Part shown: positions 45,191 to 56,400 of the stretch, in pieces
How positions within the stretch are numbered: the stretch's first letter is position 1
Layout of the letters: every line of letters starts with the position of its first letter
Assembly: GCF_902167145.1 (NCBI RefSeq)
Contig: NC_050101.1
Coordinates: forward strand, 180,292,428-180,356,427
From: Zea mays
Lineage: Eukaryota > Streptophyta > Magnoliopsida > Poales > Poaceae
Reading direction: 5' to 3'
Length of the DNA stretch: 64,000 nucleotides
Program-made: the position numbers and the translations under genes
Notes under the pieces: model-generated
The model's input: the letters and a program-made list of their open reading frames with translations, nothing else
What the model was told of the DNA's origin: nothing
The model's database searches: none

Positions 45191-47097
45191 CAAGAGAGCA
45201 AGTTGTTGATCTTGATAATGTAGATGAAGAAGACGTTCCAACGGCCGTGATACGCACCATGGCGATTGGAGATGTACGGCCTTAGGAACAATTGGAGCAA
45301 GATCAACCGTCTTCCTCAACTATGGTGCATCCCCCAACCCAAGATGACGAACAGGTACCTCAAGTGGAGGCGCATGATCAAGGGGGAGCACAGGATGTTC
45401 AAGTTGAGGAGGAAGAAGCACCTCAGGCACCTCCAACCCAAGTTCGAGCGACGATCCAAAGGGATCATCCCGTCGACCAAATATTGGGTGATATTAGCAA
45501 GGGAGTAACTACTCGCTTGAGATTAGTTAATTTTTGTGAGCATTACTCCTTTGTCTCTTCTATTGAGCCTTTCAGGGTAGAAGAGGCCTTGCTAGATCCG
45601 GACTGGGTGTTGGCCATGCAGGAGGAACTCAACAACTTCAAGCGCAATGAAGTTTGGACACTGGTGCCTCGTCCCAAGCAAAATGTTGTGGGAACCAAGT
45701 GGGTGTTCCACAACAAACAGGACGAGCACGAGGTGGTGACGAGGAACAAGGCTCGACTTGTGGCAAAAGGTTATGCCCAAGTCGCAGGTTTGGACTTTGA
45801 GGAGACATTCGCTCCTGTGGCTAGGCTAGAATCAATTCGTATTTTGCTAGCATATGCCGCTCACCATTCTTTCAGGTTGTACCAAATGGATGTGAAGAGC
45901 GCTTTCCTCAACGGGCCGATCAAGGAGGAGGTGTACGTGGAGCAACCCCCTGGCTTCGAGGATGAACGGTACCCCGACCACGTGTGTAAGCTCTCTAAGG
46001 CACTCTATGGACTTAAGCAAGCCCCAAGAGCATGGTATGAATGCCTTAGAGACTTCTTAATTGCTAATGCTTTCAAGGTTGGGAAAGCCGATCCAACTCT
46101 TTTCACTAAGACTTGCGATGGTGATCTTTTTGTGTGCCAAATTTATGTCGATGACATAATATTTGGTTCTACTAACCAAAAGTCTTGTGAAGAGTTTAGC
46201 AGGGTGATGACGCAGAAATTCAAGATGTCGATGATGGGCGAGTTGAACTACTTCCTTGGGTTCCAAGTGATGCAACTCAAGGACGACACCTTCATCTCCC
46301 AAACGAAGTACACGCAAGATTTGCTAAAGCGGTTTGGGATGAAGGACGCCAAGCCCACAAAGACGCCGATGGGAACCGACGGACACACCGACCTCAACAA
46401 AGGTGGTAAGTCCGTTGATCAAAAGGCATACCGGTCTATGATAGGGTCTTTACTTTATTTGTGTGCTAGTAGACCGGATATTATGCTTAGAGTATGCATG
46501 TGTGCTAGATTTCAATCCGATCCTAAGGAGTGTCACTTAGTGGCTGTGAAGCGAATTCTTCGATATTTAGTCGCTACGCCTTGCTTCGGGATCTGGTATC
46601 CAAAGGGGTCTAACTTTGAATTGATTGGGTACTCAGATTCCGACTATGCTGGATGTAAGGTCGATAGGAAGAGTACATCGGGGACGTGCCAATTCTTAGG
46701 AAGGTCCCTGGTGTCATGGAATTCTAAGAAACAAACTTCCGTTGCCCTATCCACCGCTGAGGCCGAGTATGTTGCCGCAGGACAGTGTTGCGCGCAACTA
46801 CTTTGGATGAGGCAAACCCTCAGGGACTTTGGCTACAATCTGAGCAAAGTCCCACTCCTATGTGACAATGAGAGTGCTATCCGAATAGCGGAAAATCCTG
46901 TTGAACACAGCCGCACAAAGCACATTGACATCCGGCATCACTTTTTGAGAGACCATCAACAAAAGGGAGATATCGAAGTGTTTCATGTTAGCACCGAGAA
47001 CCAGCTAGCCAATATCTTCACTAAGCCTTTAGATGAAAAGACCTTTTGCAGGCTGCATAGTGAGCTAAATGTCCTAGATTCGCGGAACTTGGATTGA
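45191..47097 (+). pseudogene. pol 3' part, Opie-like copy 2 (RT-RNH), cut by element C
   Basis: Resumes the integrase-RT linker (REQVVDLDNVDEEDVPTA). A TAG is at 45283-45285, at the same place as in copy 1. RT is complete, with [20 protein letters not shown] and YVDD at 46144-46155. RNase H is in the same open frame ([36 protein letters not shown]). Unlike copy 1 there is no frameshift before RNase H. Separated from its promoter and 5' half by 11.8 kb of element C. Confidence 0.92.
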
Positions 47098-47886
47098 ATT
47101 GTAGCATACATGTGTTTATGCCTTTGATCATGTTCATTCTGCATTTTGTTGCTTATTGTGGTGCTCAAGTTGTACAAACACTCCCTGGACCTCACAAGTC
47201 CTTTTTGCAAGTGATGCAAATATTCAGGGGGAGCTGTGCTACAACTTGACCCTTTGAGACTAACCATATTCTTGAGTTTGGTTGTTTTAGTCTCAAAGGA
47301 GGATTGAAAGGGAAAAGGTGGACTTGGACCATGCAAGACTTCCACTGCACTCCGATGAAAAGAGTAACTTTTCCAAGTTCATCTTTATACTATTATTGCC
47401 TTTGTACTCTTATTTGAAGATTTTGGTGAGGCAATGGGGTTAAAGGGCCAAGATTGATCCCGTTTTGGTGCTTGATGCCAAAGGGGGAGAAAATAAAGGC
47501 CAAAGCAATAGATGGATCAGCTACCACTTGAGAAATTTTGAAAATAGTAGATTAGAGCTTTTGGTTTGTCAAAACTCTTTTATTGTCTCTTATGTCAAAA
47601 GTTGGCCTCTTGTGGGGAGAAATGTTGATTATGGGAAAAAGGGGGAGTCTTTGAAATCTTTGATCAAATTTCTTTGGAAAACCTCTCTTTATGTCTCTAC
47701 AAGTGGATTTGACTTAGAGATAGGAATTTGAGTTTGATTTGCAAAAACAAACCAAGTGGTGGCATAGAGTGATCCATATATGTCAAATTTGAATCAAAAC
47801 AATTTTGAGTTCTTAGTTGAATTGATTTTGTACTTGTTCTACTTGCTTTATGTTGTGTTGGCATAAATCACCAAAAAGGGGGAGAT
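47098..47886 (+). other. 3' region of Opie-like copy 2 with polypurine tracts
   Basis: Near-identical to 27509-28297. Ends with AAAAAGGGGGAGAT at the third LTR. No gene seen. Confidence 0.75.
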
Positions 47887-49225
47887 TGAAAGGGAAATGT
47901 GCCCTTGGGCCATTTCTAAGTATTTTGGTGATTTAGTGTCCAACACAAGTGTCTAAATGTAAAATGGTGGACAAAGTACGAATCAAGGATAAAGGTATGT
48001 TTCTCAGACTTAGTACATTGTTTTAGAGACTAATGTATTGTGTCTAAGTGCTGGAAACAGGAAAAATCCAATTGGAAATGTCTTGGCTCGAGCAGCCAAG
48101 AATCTGCTCAGTCTGGGAGCACCGGACCGTCCGGTGGAGCACCGGACAGTGTCTGGTGCACCAGGCTGGCTCGAGCAAAGTGGCTGCTCTCGGGACTTCG
48201 ACGGCGGTGTACGGGTATAATTCACCGGACTGTCCGGTGGAGCACCGGACTGTCCGGTGGGCCGTTCACAGGCGAACTCGTCGCTCTCGGGAATTCATCG
48301 GCGACGTACGGCTATAATTCACCGGACTGTCCGGTGTGCACCGGACTGTCCGGTGAGCCAACGGTCGGCCGGGCCAACGGTCAGCCGCGCAATCTGCGCG
48401 GGACACGTGGCCGAGCCAACGGCTAGAAGAAGGCACCGGACTGTCCGGTGTGCACCGGACATGTCCGGTGCGCCAACGGCTCTCAGCCTGCCAACGGTCG
48501 ACTGCGCCATTTATGGAAAGAAATCGAGCACCGGACAGTGTCCGGTGTGCACCGGACTGTCCGGTGCGCCAGTCGACAGAAGGCAAGATCAGCCTTCCTA
48601 GATTGCTCTCAACGGCTCCTAGCTGCCTTGGGACTATAAAAGGGACCCCTAGGCGCATGGAGGAGTACACCAAGCATTCCTACAACATTCCTGAGCACCA
48701 AGACATCGATTCCGCGCCTTTGATTCTTTGCGATAGCAATTAGAGCTCTAGTTGAGTGGTGAACTCATTGAGTTGTGTTGTGAGCTCTCGTTGCGACTTG
48801 TGTGCGTGGTGTTGCTGTGATTTCTTGTCTTGAGTGCGTTGCTAATCCCTCCCTTGCTTTGTGCTTCTTTGTGAACTTCAAGTGTAAGGGCGAGAGGCTG
48901 CAAGTTGTGGAGATTCCTCGCAAACGGGATTGAGTAAAGCAAGCAAAGCACCGTGGTATTCAAGTGGGTCTTTGGACCGCTTGAGAGGGGTTGATTGCAA
49001 CCCTCGTCCGTTGGGACGCCACAACGTGGAGTAGGCAAGCGTTGGTCTTGGCCGAACCACAGGATAACCACCGTGCCATCTCTGTGATTGATTTCTTGTG
49101 GTTATTGTGTTTTGACTCCTCTCTAGCCACTTGGCAATTATTGTGCTAACGATTAACCAAGTTTTGTGGCTTTAGTTTTCAAGTTTCACAGGATCACCTA
49201 TTCACCCCCCCTCTAGGTGCTCTCA
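47887..49225 (+). repeat. Third LTR of the Opie-like tandem (1339 bp)
   Basis: Same length as the middle LTR apart from the 5 extra C bases there; about a dozen substitutions were noted between them. TATAAAAG at 48635-48642. Followed by the GGTTA duplication, after which the D LTR resumes. Confidence 0.93.
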
Positions 49226-50421
49226 GGTTAGCCAGGGGCGGCGCGCTCTGCGGGTACGGCGGCGCCGTCTCCGGAGGCGAGGCAGACCGGGGCTCCTATG
49301 GCGCTAGGGGTTGGTCTGGATAGCTGGAGAGGTTGGGGATGACCTGACAAGCGTTATGGCGATGTCAGGGTTGCATGAACGGGGCTAAGGCGATCAGACG
49401 GTGGAGGGAGAGTCCTCGACGGACCGAGGAACACTCTAGCGAGCAATCGCGCGCGACTAAGTGCACGACTGGGGAAATTAGGGGCGGGGTTTGGTCGGTT
49501 ACCTTGAGGGGAGGCTCGGGGACTCTCGAACGGCGTTCGGGGCACGACGAGGACGCGAGTCGATGGCGGTGGGGCTTCGGCTGCACGGGGAAAACGCCGG
49601 TGAGCGCGGACCGGGCGAACCAGAGGGGTTGGGGGCAAACCAGAGGGTGTCCCACACTGTTGGCGAAGAGGTGGAGCTTACCGAGGCAACGGACACGGCG
49701 AGGGCTCGATGGCGGCCACAGAACGAGCGGTGGCGAGCGGCGGTGGAGCTCCCTGGGCGCGTGCGCAGAGCGAGAGAGAGGGCGAGGGTGCTCGGCTGAG
49801 GGTGTAACTGAGCGGGGGAGGGCGAGTGAGTGTGGGCGGGGTCCAGAAAAGGCTCGGGCGCGTGGGGGAGTGGCCGGAAAACGCGCGGTCATGGACGCGT
49901 CCACGGCGGAGAGCGTGGGCGGTTCGGGACAGGCGGGACCCACGGGACAGAGAGGGAGCGGGCGAGTGAACGGGCTTCTGCGCTGATGAGCGGGGTCCAC
50001 AAATCAGCGAGAGAGGGCATGCGCGCGCGGATGAGTTTGGGGCCGACAAGTCGACCCCACCAGGCGGCGAGAGGGAGAGAGGGAAGAGAGAGCGGGCGTG
50101 GGACGACACTGACAGGGGTGGGCTCGCTTGACCTGGTTGGGCTGAATTTTCTTTTTTTCTGGAATTTCTAATGGCTTTTCTATTTATTTTCTATAGGGTT
50201 TCCAAATCAAATTCAAATCAAATGCAAATTCAAACCATTTCAATATGTGGATCAAACAAAAGAATAATTTAGGCTCATCATGATGCAATATTTCATGACT
50301 CACGTAGTTTTGCCAAAATAAATACTTAACCTCTCTCCTAATTAACTTAATTCTAATCAAAAGAAAGAGAGAGATTAAAGAGAGAGACGAGAGACAAGAG
50401 AAATTTTATATCCTAAATTCA
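49226..50421 (-). repeat. LTR of element D, segment 3 (5' end of the LTR)
   Basis: GC-rich to about 50120, then AT-rich. On the minus strand the end reads TGAATTTAGGATATAAAATT from 50421, a TG start for the LTR. The boundary is supported because lipoxygenase coding sequence begins at once on the other side (50422). GC-rich open frames on both strands between 49354 and 50171 overlap each other and match nothing recognised. Confidence 0.65.
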
Positions 50422-50680
50422 GGAAACGGCTACACCCATGAGTTGCAGGTGAAGTGTGCGGGGCTGGAGGGAAAGCCCTCCACCATGATGCTCTTGACGA
50501 AGACTTGCGCTAGTACCAGTTCAGCATGGTGACCGCCCCCGGCTCGCCGAAGGACCCATCGACGGTGAAGTCGGCAGTGTACACCACCCGCTCCGCCTTG
50601 GCGTCCTTCTTACCGAACTAGCCCACCAGCACCGAGCGCGTGCTCTTCTTGGCTCCCCTTTTCCTGCCACCGTTTCAGAG
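50422..50680 (-). pseudogene. Lipoxygenase exon fragment (PLAT/LH2 domain), broken
   Basis: On the minus strand one frame gives ERVVYTADFTVDGSFGEPGA then VTMLNWY-stop (50600-50500). After a frame change it gives KSIMVEGFPSSPAHFTCNSW (about 50497-50430). This is the N-terminal PLAT/LH2 beta-barrel of plant lipoxygenases, which oxygenate polyunsaturated fatty acids, and its Cys-Asn-Ser-Trp-Val strand is typical. Stops occur upstream (near 50618), after NWY, and after CNSWV. The catalytic iron-binding domain is absent. The fragment is cut at 50422 by the LTR of element D. It is a captured or decayed gene piece; the parent family (9- or 13-LOX) cannot be decided. Confidence 0.75.
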
Positions 50681-52687
50681 ATGATCCGATCGGCAAAGGC
50701 GCCGACTGAGGATGAACCGCGTCCCCATGGAGCTCCTCGGCGAAGGCGCGACGCTGTGGGGAGGTGAGCACGATATCAGCAGTGAGTTAGGGGATGTGGC
50801 GCTGGTCCATTCTGTCATCGCAGTGCTCCCCTCGCTTGCCTGGGGTGGAGGCCACGGCGGAGCCGGGATATATAGCAGTGGGCTAACAGCGTGAGTCGTT
50901 CGTTAGTCATTTGTATAGGACGAGCAGAAAGTGGCGATGTGCTTGCTGTTTGTTACACAGTTTGACGGCGGATCTGTAGGTCGTTCGCTAAGTCATTTCG
51001 ATAGGATGGGTAGGAAGCGATGAAGCACTCACTATTTGTCACATGGTTTGACGACAGATTTTTTTCCAGGAGTTGGATCCGGGAAGGAGGGACAATGGGT
51101 TCATTCCGAAAGATATAAGAGAGTTTTTTAAATTAATGACGTAGTATGATTATTGAAACTAGTTCTTTAATATTGTAGAGATAATACTAGAAAACAAAAG
51201 ATAATAACAAAAGAAAACAAGAAGGTAAGATCGCATAAATAAACAATATGTCGTGAATCGATAAGGGCAAGTGCTTGCCGAATTCTAGGCAATCTGAAAG
51301 TATATGTAAACATCATATATGACATAAAGAATTTAAAATTGGTAAAATTGCATAAATAAAAGCTAACTACATGTCAATATTGGTAATAAAACAACCACCA
51401 TACAATACATACATGCTCTGAAACTATGAAGGAAAACAACATGTAGAAGTTTGTTAGTTAAACCATTTACTTTGAAATAGAGTTTAGGTATCAGGAATGC
51501 TGGATGTGTCCCATGAATTTATGTCATATGTTGTTTCCGAAAGCCCAAAACCTAGGTCTATTTCCTAATGATGAACAAAAAGCATTCAGTTATGAAAACC
51601 ATTCACTTATTGTACTATTAGCATCATATATTTCCAAACGATGAACAAAAAGCCCAAAACCTCAGTCTATTTTAGTTTAGCACAACATGCGAACATGTCC
51701 AATTCATGCAAATCGATTTCCATAGTTTTAGCTAACATAACACAACCATTGCATACAAGTGTGAACTAATACTCTTTCCTACTAGATCCATATGCGGTAG
51801 GGTTAAACAAGTAGGCACAACACCGAACAATTTTCAAAATTTTATGAAGGTGGACTTAACCATATTGAACATATGAATCTATGCCTAAGTAACAGTAGCA
51901 AATCATGAACTTTGTGTGTAACAAAATTGGGTGTTACCTCAGGAATTGTGGAATGGGGCTTGTTGAAGCGAAGATTGGGGGCGGAAAAGCAGATCTGCCA
52001 CCGGCGTCCACTGCCAGAGGTGGGGACGACGCCAGGGACGGTGAAGAACTTTGATGGCGGCGAGCGTAGTTGTGGTTGTTGGCCGCAATCGACCGTCGGT
52101 GCCCCTTGCACACTGCGGCTGCCTCTTGCTCTGGGTCCTCCGCGCCGACGACGTGCACTAGAGCAAACTCCGCCTTCTTTCGCCAACCACGATGCCGCCT
52201 TGCCTTCAGTCGCCCAGACTCCACGCTCGTCTGCAGTACCAATGTAAGGGATCGGGAGTTTTCTCCGCGTGCGCTTGAGCGGTGGCGTCCTTGAGAAGCC
52301 ACTCGTGGGGGGTGAACAAGGATCCCCTCCATTTGCCGTGAGAGAGAGAGAGAGACGGTCCGCTTCGAAGGGGGCACGGTAGGGGGCTGCGTGCGGGACG
52401 AAGAGGTGACCTGTAGCCCCTAAACGATGAACGTGAATAGGGGAGAGGAGGGCTAGGGTGTGGTGCTGTGGGCAGTCTCAGTTCTCCTAGTCTCCTCCTC
52501 TTGCTGATAGACTGGTGGAAGTCGATCGCCAGCTAAGCTCTAAATTCCCTATGCTGATGCAGGCCAAAGGGAAATTCCTCCTCTTGCCCGGACAGAGGAG
52601 AAGGAGAGGGAGCCTCTCATGTCCGGGCAGATCCTCTCCAGTGAGATGGCTAAATTTTGTCTCTTACGTTCATTCTCCTTTCTGAAA
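50681..52687. other. Intergenic stretch, no confident gene
   Basis: 50681-50890 is GC-rich and may be the decayed 5' side of the lipoxygenase fragment, with a minus-strand TATATAT near 50870. 50898-51065 is an imperfect 85-bp direct duplication. 51070-51900 is AT-rich with short repeated phrases (CCCAAAACCT at 51546 and 51652). 51900-52460 is GC-rich with overlapping short frames on both strands and a (GA)n run at 52342. None of the frames resembles a known family. Confidence 0.5.
50898..51065. repeat. Imperfect 85-bp direct duplication
   Basis: GTTCGTTAGTCATTTGTATA at 50898 and GTTCGCTAAGTCATTTCGAT at 50983 begin two diverged copies; both continue through TTTGTTACACAG / TTTGTCACATGG and TTTGACGGCGGAT / TTTGACGACAGAT. 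Confidence 0.7.
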
Positions 52688-52760
52688 TACTCCCTCTGTT
52701 GTCATGTTTTAGTTTAAAAATGAACTAGTGAGCAAGAAATATTCGAGAATGGAGGTAGTA
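52688..52760. mobile_element. Short Stowaway-like MITE (degenerate)
   Basis: Ends TACTCCCTCTGTTGTC and, inverted, TACTACCTCCATTCTCG; these resemble the CTCCCTCCGT termini of Stowaway MITEs with TA duplications. Only about 73 bp, so an internal deletion is likely. Element B begins two bases later. Confidence 0.5.
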
Positions 52761-52762
52761 CC

Positions 52763-53370
52763 TGTTGGGGGTATGCTTCGTCGCCGAAGGTCCTGTAAGA
52801 AGAAACACCTTCGGGAGATCAACATAGAAGCGAAACCGAAGCTACCATCCGGGGAGCTTCGGCATAGTGACACGTCTTGAGACGAAGGGTGGCACCGACT
52901 TAAAGATGAAAAGACCGATTGGCCCATGATAATCTGTCATGATTGTAATCAGTTATAAAGTACATGAATGTAAATCTACACAGGTTGCGTCCTGTGCCTA
53001 TAAATAGATGAAGAGTACCCCTGTACTGTACACGCTGACTGGTATTCACTCGCACGTCACCCGAATTTTCACCTTCTGTCAAGCCGAAGGTATAAATGTA
53101 ATTTGATATTATTCATATTTGTTCATGTTAATATAATAAAAAAATATCTTAATGATGTCATATGATTATTCATGTTATTTTCCATGTTTCATATGCTTCT
53201 ACTTGCATTATTATAATACTGAGATGATGAAGGTATGTTCTTTATAACCTTCGTCTGAAGATCATTATATCCTAAGGGAAATAATGCTTCGAAGGACGAA
53301 GGTACTTAACCATTAATACTTTGTGTTTCCTTGTTCTTATCTCATAGCAGTTGAGAACAAGTCCCTAACA
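52763..53370 (+). repeat. 5' LTR of element B (608 bp)
   Basis: TGTTGGGGGTATGCTTCGTC...AAGTCCCTAACA, followed by the PBS. TATAAATAGATGAA at 52999. Homologous to the LTR of A along its length. Confidence 0.9.
52999..53006 (+). promoter_or_regulatory. TATA box, element B 5' LTR
   Basis: GTGCCTATAAATAGATG; the matching site in the 3' LTR is 62514-62521. Confidence 0.65.
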
Positions 53371-53385
53371 TTGGCACCCACCTCC
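53371..53385 (+). other. Primer binding site, element B
   Basis: TTGGCACCCACCTCC; one base different from the site of element A (TTGGCGCCCACCTCC). Confidence 0.75.
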
Positions 53386-53412
53386 GGTGAACTCACTTCT
53401 ACTCTTGAGCTG

Positions 53413-56400
53413 ATGGCTTCGTCCAACAACCAAGTCGTAGCACCTTCGGCCACGAAGCTGGTGCTCCCGATAACAGGCGACTCAAGTTCAGAGCCGGCTA
53501 ACAAGAAGCAGAAGAAGGAAGCACAGAGAAGGGTGAAGCATGTTGGGGTGCAGGGACCCTTCATCAAGTCAAAATGGTCCCACATCCCAATCACCTTCTC
53601 CCAGGAGGACCTTCTGCTCAAAGATTACCCTCACAATGATGCTATGGTCATATCTTGTGTTATCAAGGGATTTCTGGTCCATAATGTTCTGGTTGATACA
53701 GGCAGTGCAGCGGATATCATATTTGCTAAGGCTTTCAGACAGATGCAAGAACTAGAGGACAAGATCCATGATGCTACACATCCTCTATGTGGCTTCGGAG
53801 GAAGGCAAATTGTAGCACTTGGCAAAATCACAATGCCGGTAACCTTCGGTTTTGTTCACAACACAAGAACTAAACAGGTTGTGTTTGATATTGTTGACAT
53901 GGAATACCCCTACAATGCAATCATTGGTCGTGGGACACTTAATGCTTTCGAAGCAATACTTCATCCAGCATATCTATGCATGAAGATACCTTCAGAACAA
54001 GGGCCCATTGCTGTTCATGGGAGTCAGTAAGCTGCTAAGAAAGCCAAAGGAAACTGGACAGATTCAAAGGCAATTCATAACATAGATGGAGTCGAAGCCT
54101 GTGAACAGTACAAATACAAAAGAGAGAAGGCTGCTTCGGCGGATCAGCTGAAGCCTATGCTTCTATGTGAAGACATAGTAGAGCAAAAAGTACTGCTGGG
54201 GTCTCAGCTATCTGAAGACCAAGAGAAAACTTTGATAAGATTTTTATTCAACAACAAATATGTCTTTGCTTGGTCAGCCAATGATCTCTGCGGTGTCAAT
54301 AGAGATGTGATTGAACATTCACTCAATGTGGACCCATCCTTCAGGCCAAGAAAGCAAAGGCTTCAGAAAATGTCTGATGATAAAGCAAGCCGAAGGTGCT
54401 CAGAATGAAGTGAAAAGGCTTCTCAGTGCCGGTGTTATCAGAGAGGTAAAATACCCAGAGTGGTTAGCCAATACTGTCATGGTGAAGAAGGCCAATGGCA
54501 AATGGAGAATGTGCATTGACTTCACAGATCTTAACAAGACATGCCCAAAAGACGAATTCCCACTACCAAGAATAGACTCTCTTGTAGATACAGCAGCTTC
54601 TTCAGAGCTCATGAGTCTATTGGATTGTTATTCAGGCTATCATCAAATCTGGATGAAGAAGGAAGATGAGCCGAAGACTAGCTTCATAACTCCCAGTGGC
54701 ACCTATTGCTATCTTCGGATGCCTGAGGGGCTTAAGAATGCTGGAGGAAGCTTCAGCAGAATGACAGCCAAGGTCCTTCATTCCTAGATAGGCAAAAATG
54801 TGCTAACCTATGTTGATGATATCATAGTGAAAAGCACGAAGCAAGAAAATCACATTACTGATTTGCAAGAAATATTTGCCAATTTCAGGCAAGCTGGCCT
54901 GAAACTAAATCCAGAAAAATGTGTTTTTGGAGTGAAGAAAGGCAAGTTCCTTGGTTGTCTGGTATCAACGAAAGGAATTGAAGCTAACCCAAGTAAGATC
55001 GAAGCTATCCTTCGGATGGAGCCACCAAGCACAAAGAAAGGGGCTCAACAGCTGGCAGGAAGATTAGCATCATTAAACAGATTCATATCCCGATCAGCGG
55101 AAAGAAATCTGCCATTTTTTGAAATATTGAAATCAGCCGAAGTCTTTCAATGGGGCCCAGCACAACAAAAAGCTTTTGAAGAGTTGAAACAATATTTGAT
55201 CAATTTAACAACATTAACTCCACCCGCGCTAGGGGCTCCATTGCTCTTATATGTGGCAGCTTCGCATTCTGCAGTAAGTGCGGCACTGGTACAGGAGAAG
55301 CTAGATGGTCAGACTAAAAAGCAAGCTCCAATATACTTTGTCTCTGAAGTTCTAAGTCCATCAAAGAAAAATTACACAGAATTGGAGAAGGTAATATATG
55401 CTGTGTTAATGGCCTCCAAAAAGCTTCGGCATTATTTTCAAGCATACCACATAATTGTTCCTTCGTCACAAACTCTAAAGGACATCATGAGGAACAGAGA
55501 GGCTACTAGAAGAATTGGAAAATGGGCTGCAGAGCTTAATGAATTCACCATTGATTATGTGCATAGATCTTCAATTCAGTCCTAGGTGTTAGCAGACTTC
55601 ATCGTTGATTGGACGCCAGGGGCTCAGGAAGAAGAGATAAATAAAGATGTCGAAGCTTGGACAGTGTTCTATGATGGTTCCTAGGGAACCTTCGGCACAG
55701 GAGCAGCAGCTGTTCTAGTAGCACCTTCGAAAGTTAGAACATGTTATGCAGCCAAGCTAGATTTTAGTCGTACAAATAATATTGTCGAATACAAAGCACT
55801 CTTGTTTAGGCTTCGAAAGTTAAGGGCAATGGGAATAAGAAGGGCTATTCTGAAAACTGATTCTCAAGTCATTTCTGGCCATGTAGATAAAAGTAGCAAG
55901 GCAAGAGATCCGAAACTTGAAAAATATCTGGATACAGTTCGAAGGTTTCTCTGTCAAGAACATTCCAAGAGGCAAAAATGAGCATGCAGATCTGTTAGCC
56001 AAATCAGCGGCTCAGGGGCTCCCTTTACCTTCGGAAGTATTTTTTGAAACAATAAAGGCACCTTCGGTTGAACTCATGGAGAGAGTAGTGCTCGCCATTT
56101 CTCCAGTACATAGTGAAGATTGGAGGACTGAAATCATATCTTTTCTCTAGGGTAACTGCCTCTCGGATGATGAAGTTTATAATAAAAGAATGGAAGCAAG
56201 AATAAGACCATATATCATAATAGAAGGGGAATTGTACAAGCATGGAGTTTGCTCCCCCTTCTCAAGTGTTTATCCAGAACCGAAGGTATAGAACTAATGA
56301 AGGAGATACATGCAGGATTGTGTGGATCTCATATTGGGTCTAGGCCTTTGCTGGGAAAGGTTTTTAGACAGGGATTTTACTGGCCGAAGGCAGCTTCGGA

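Larger units (their letters stand above)
20555..49225 (+). mobile_element. Opie-like Ty1-copia tandem: LTR-internal-LTR-internal-LTR
   Basis: One insertion by its flanks: GGTTA at 20550-20554 and again at 49226-49230. Inside are three LTRs (20555-21855, 28298-29641, 47887-49225) and two gag-pol regions in the same direction. The middle LTR has the polypurine tract on its left and the tRNA-Met PBS on its right, with no target duplication, as expected after unequal recombination between LTRs. The second internal region is split by Tat element C. SIRE lineage; Opie-like by LTR length and sequence style. Confidence 0.93.

Noticed and set aside
49354..50171. Long overlapping open frames on both strands (up to 211 residues)
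   Set aside because: High GC leaves few stops. Frames overlap on opposite strands, are low complexity (Arg/Pro/Ser or Gly/Arg), and the region is best explained as LTR of element D.
50860..50880. Minus-strand TATATAT as the promoter of the lipoxygenase fragment
   Set aside because: Distance to the PLAT coding part is too short for the usual N-terminal region, and no start or exon fits; kept only as a remark.
51842..52377. Possible host gene first exon (frames of 111-147 residues on both strands)
   Set aside because: No recognisable domain. Conflicting frames with similar composition, and no convincing splice or start context tied to one of them.
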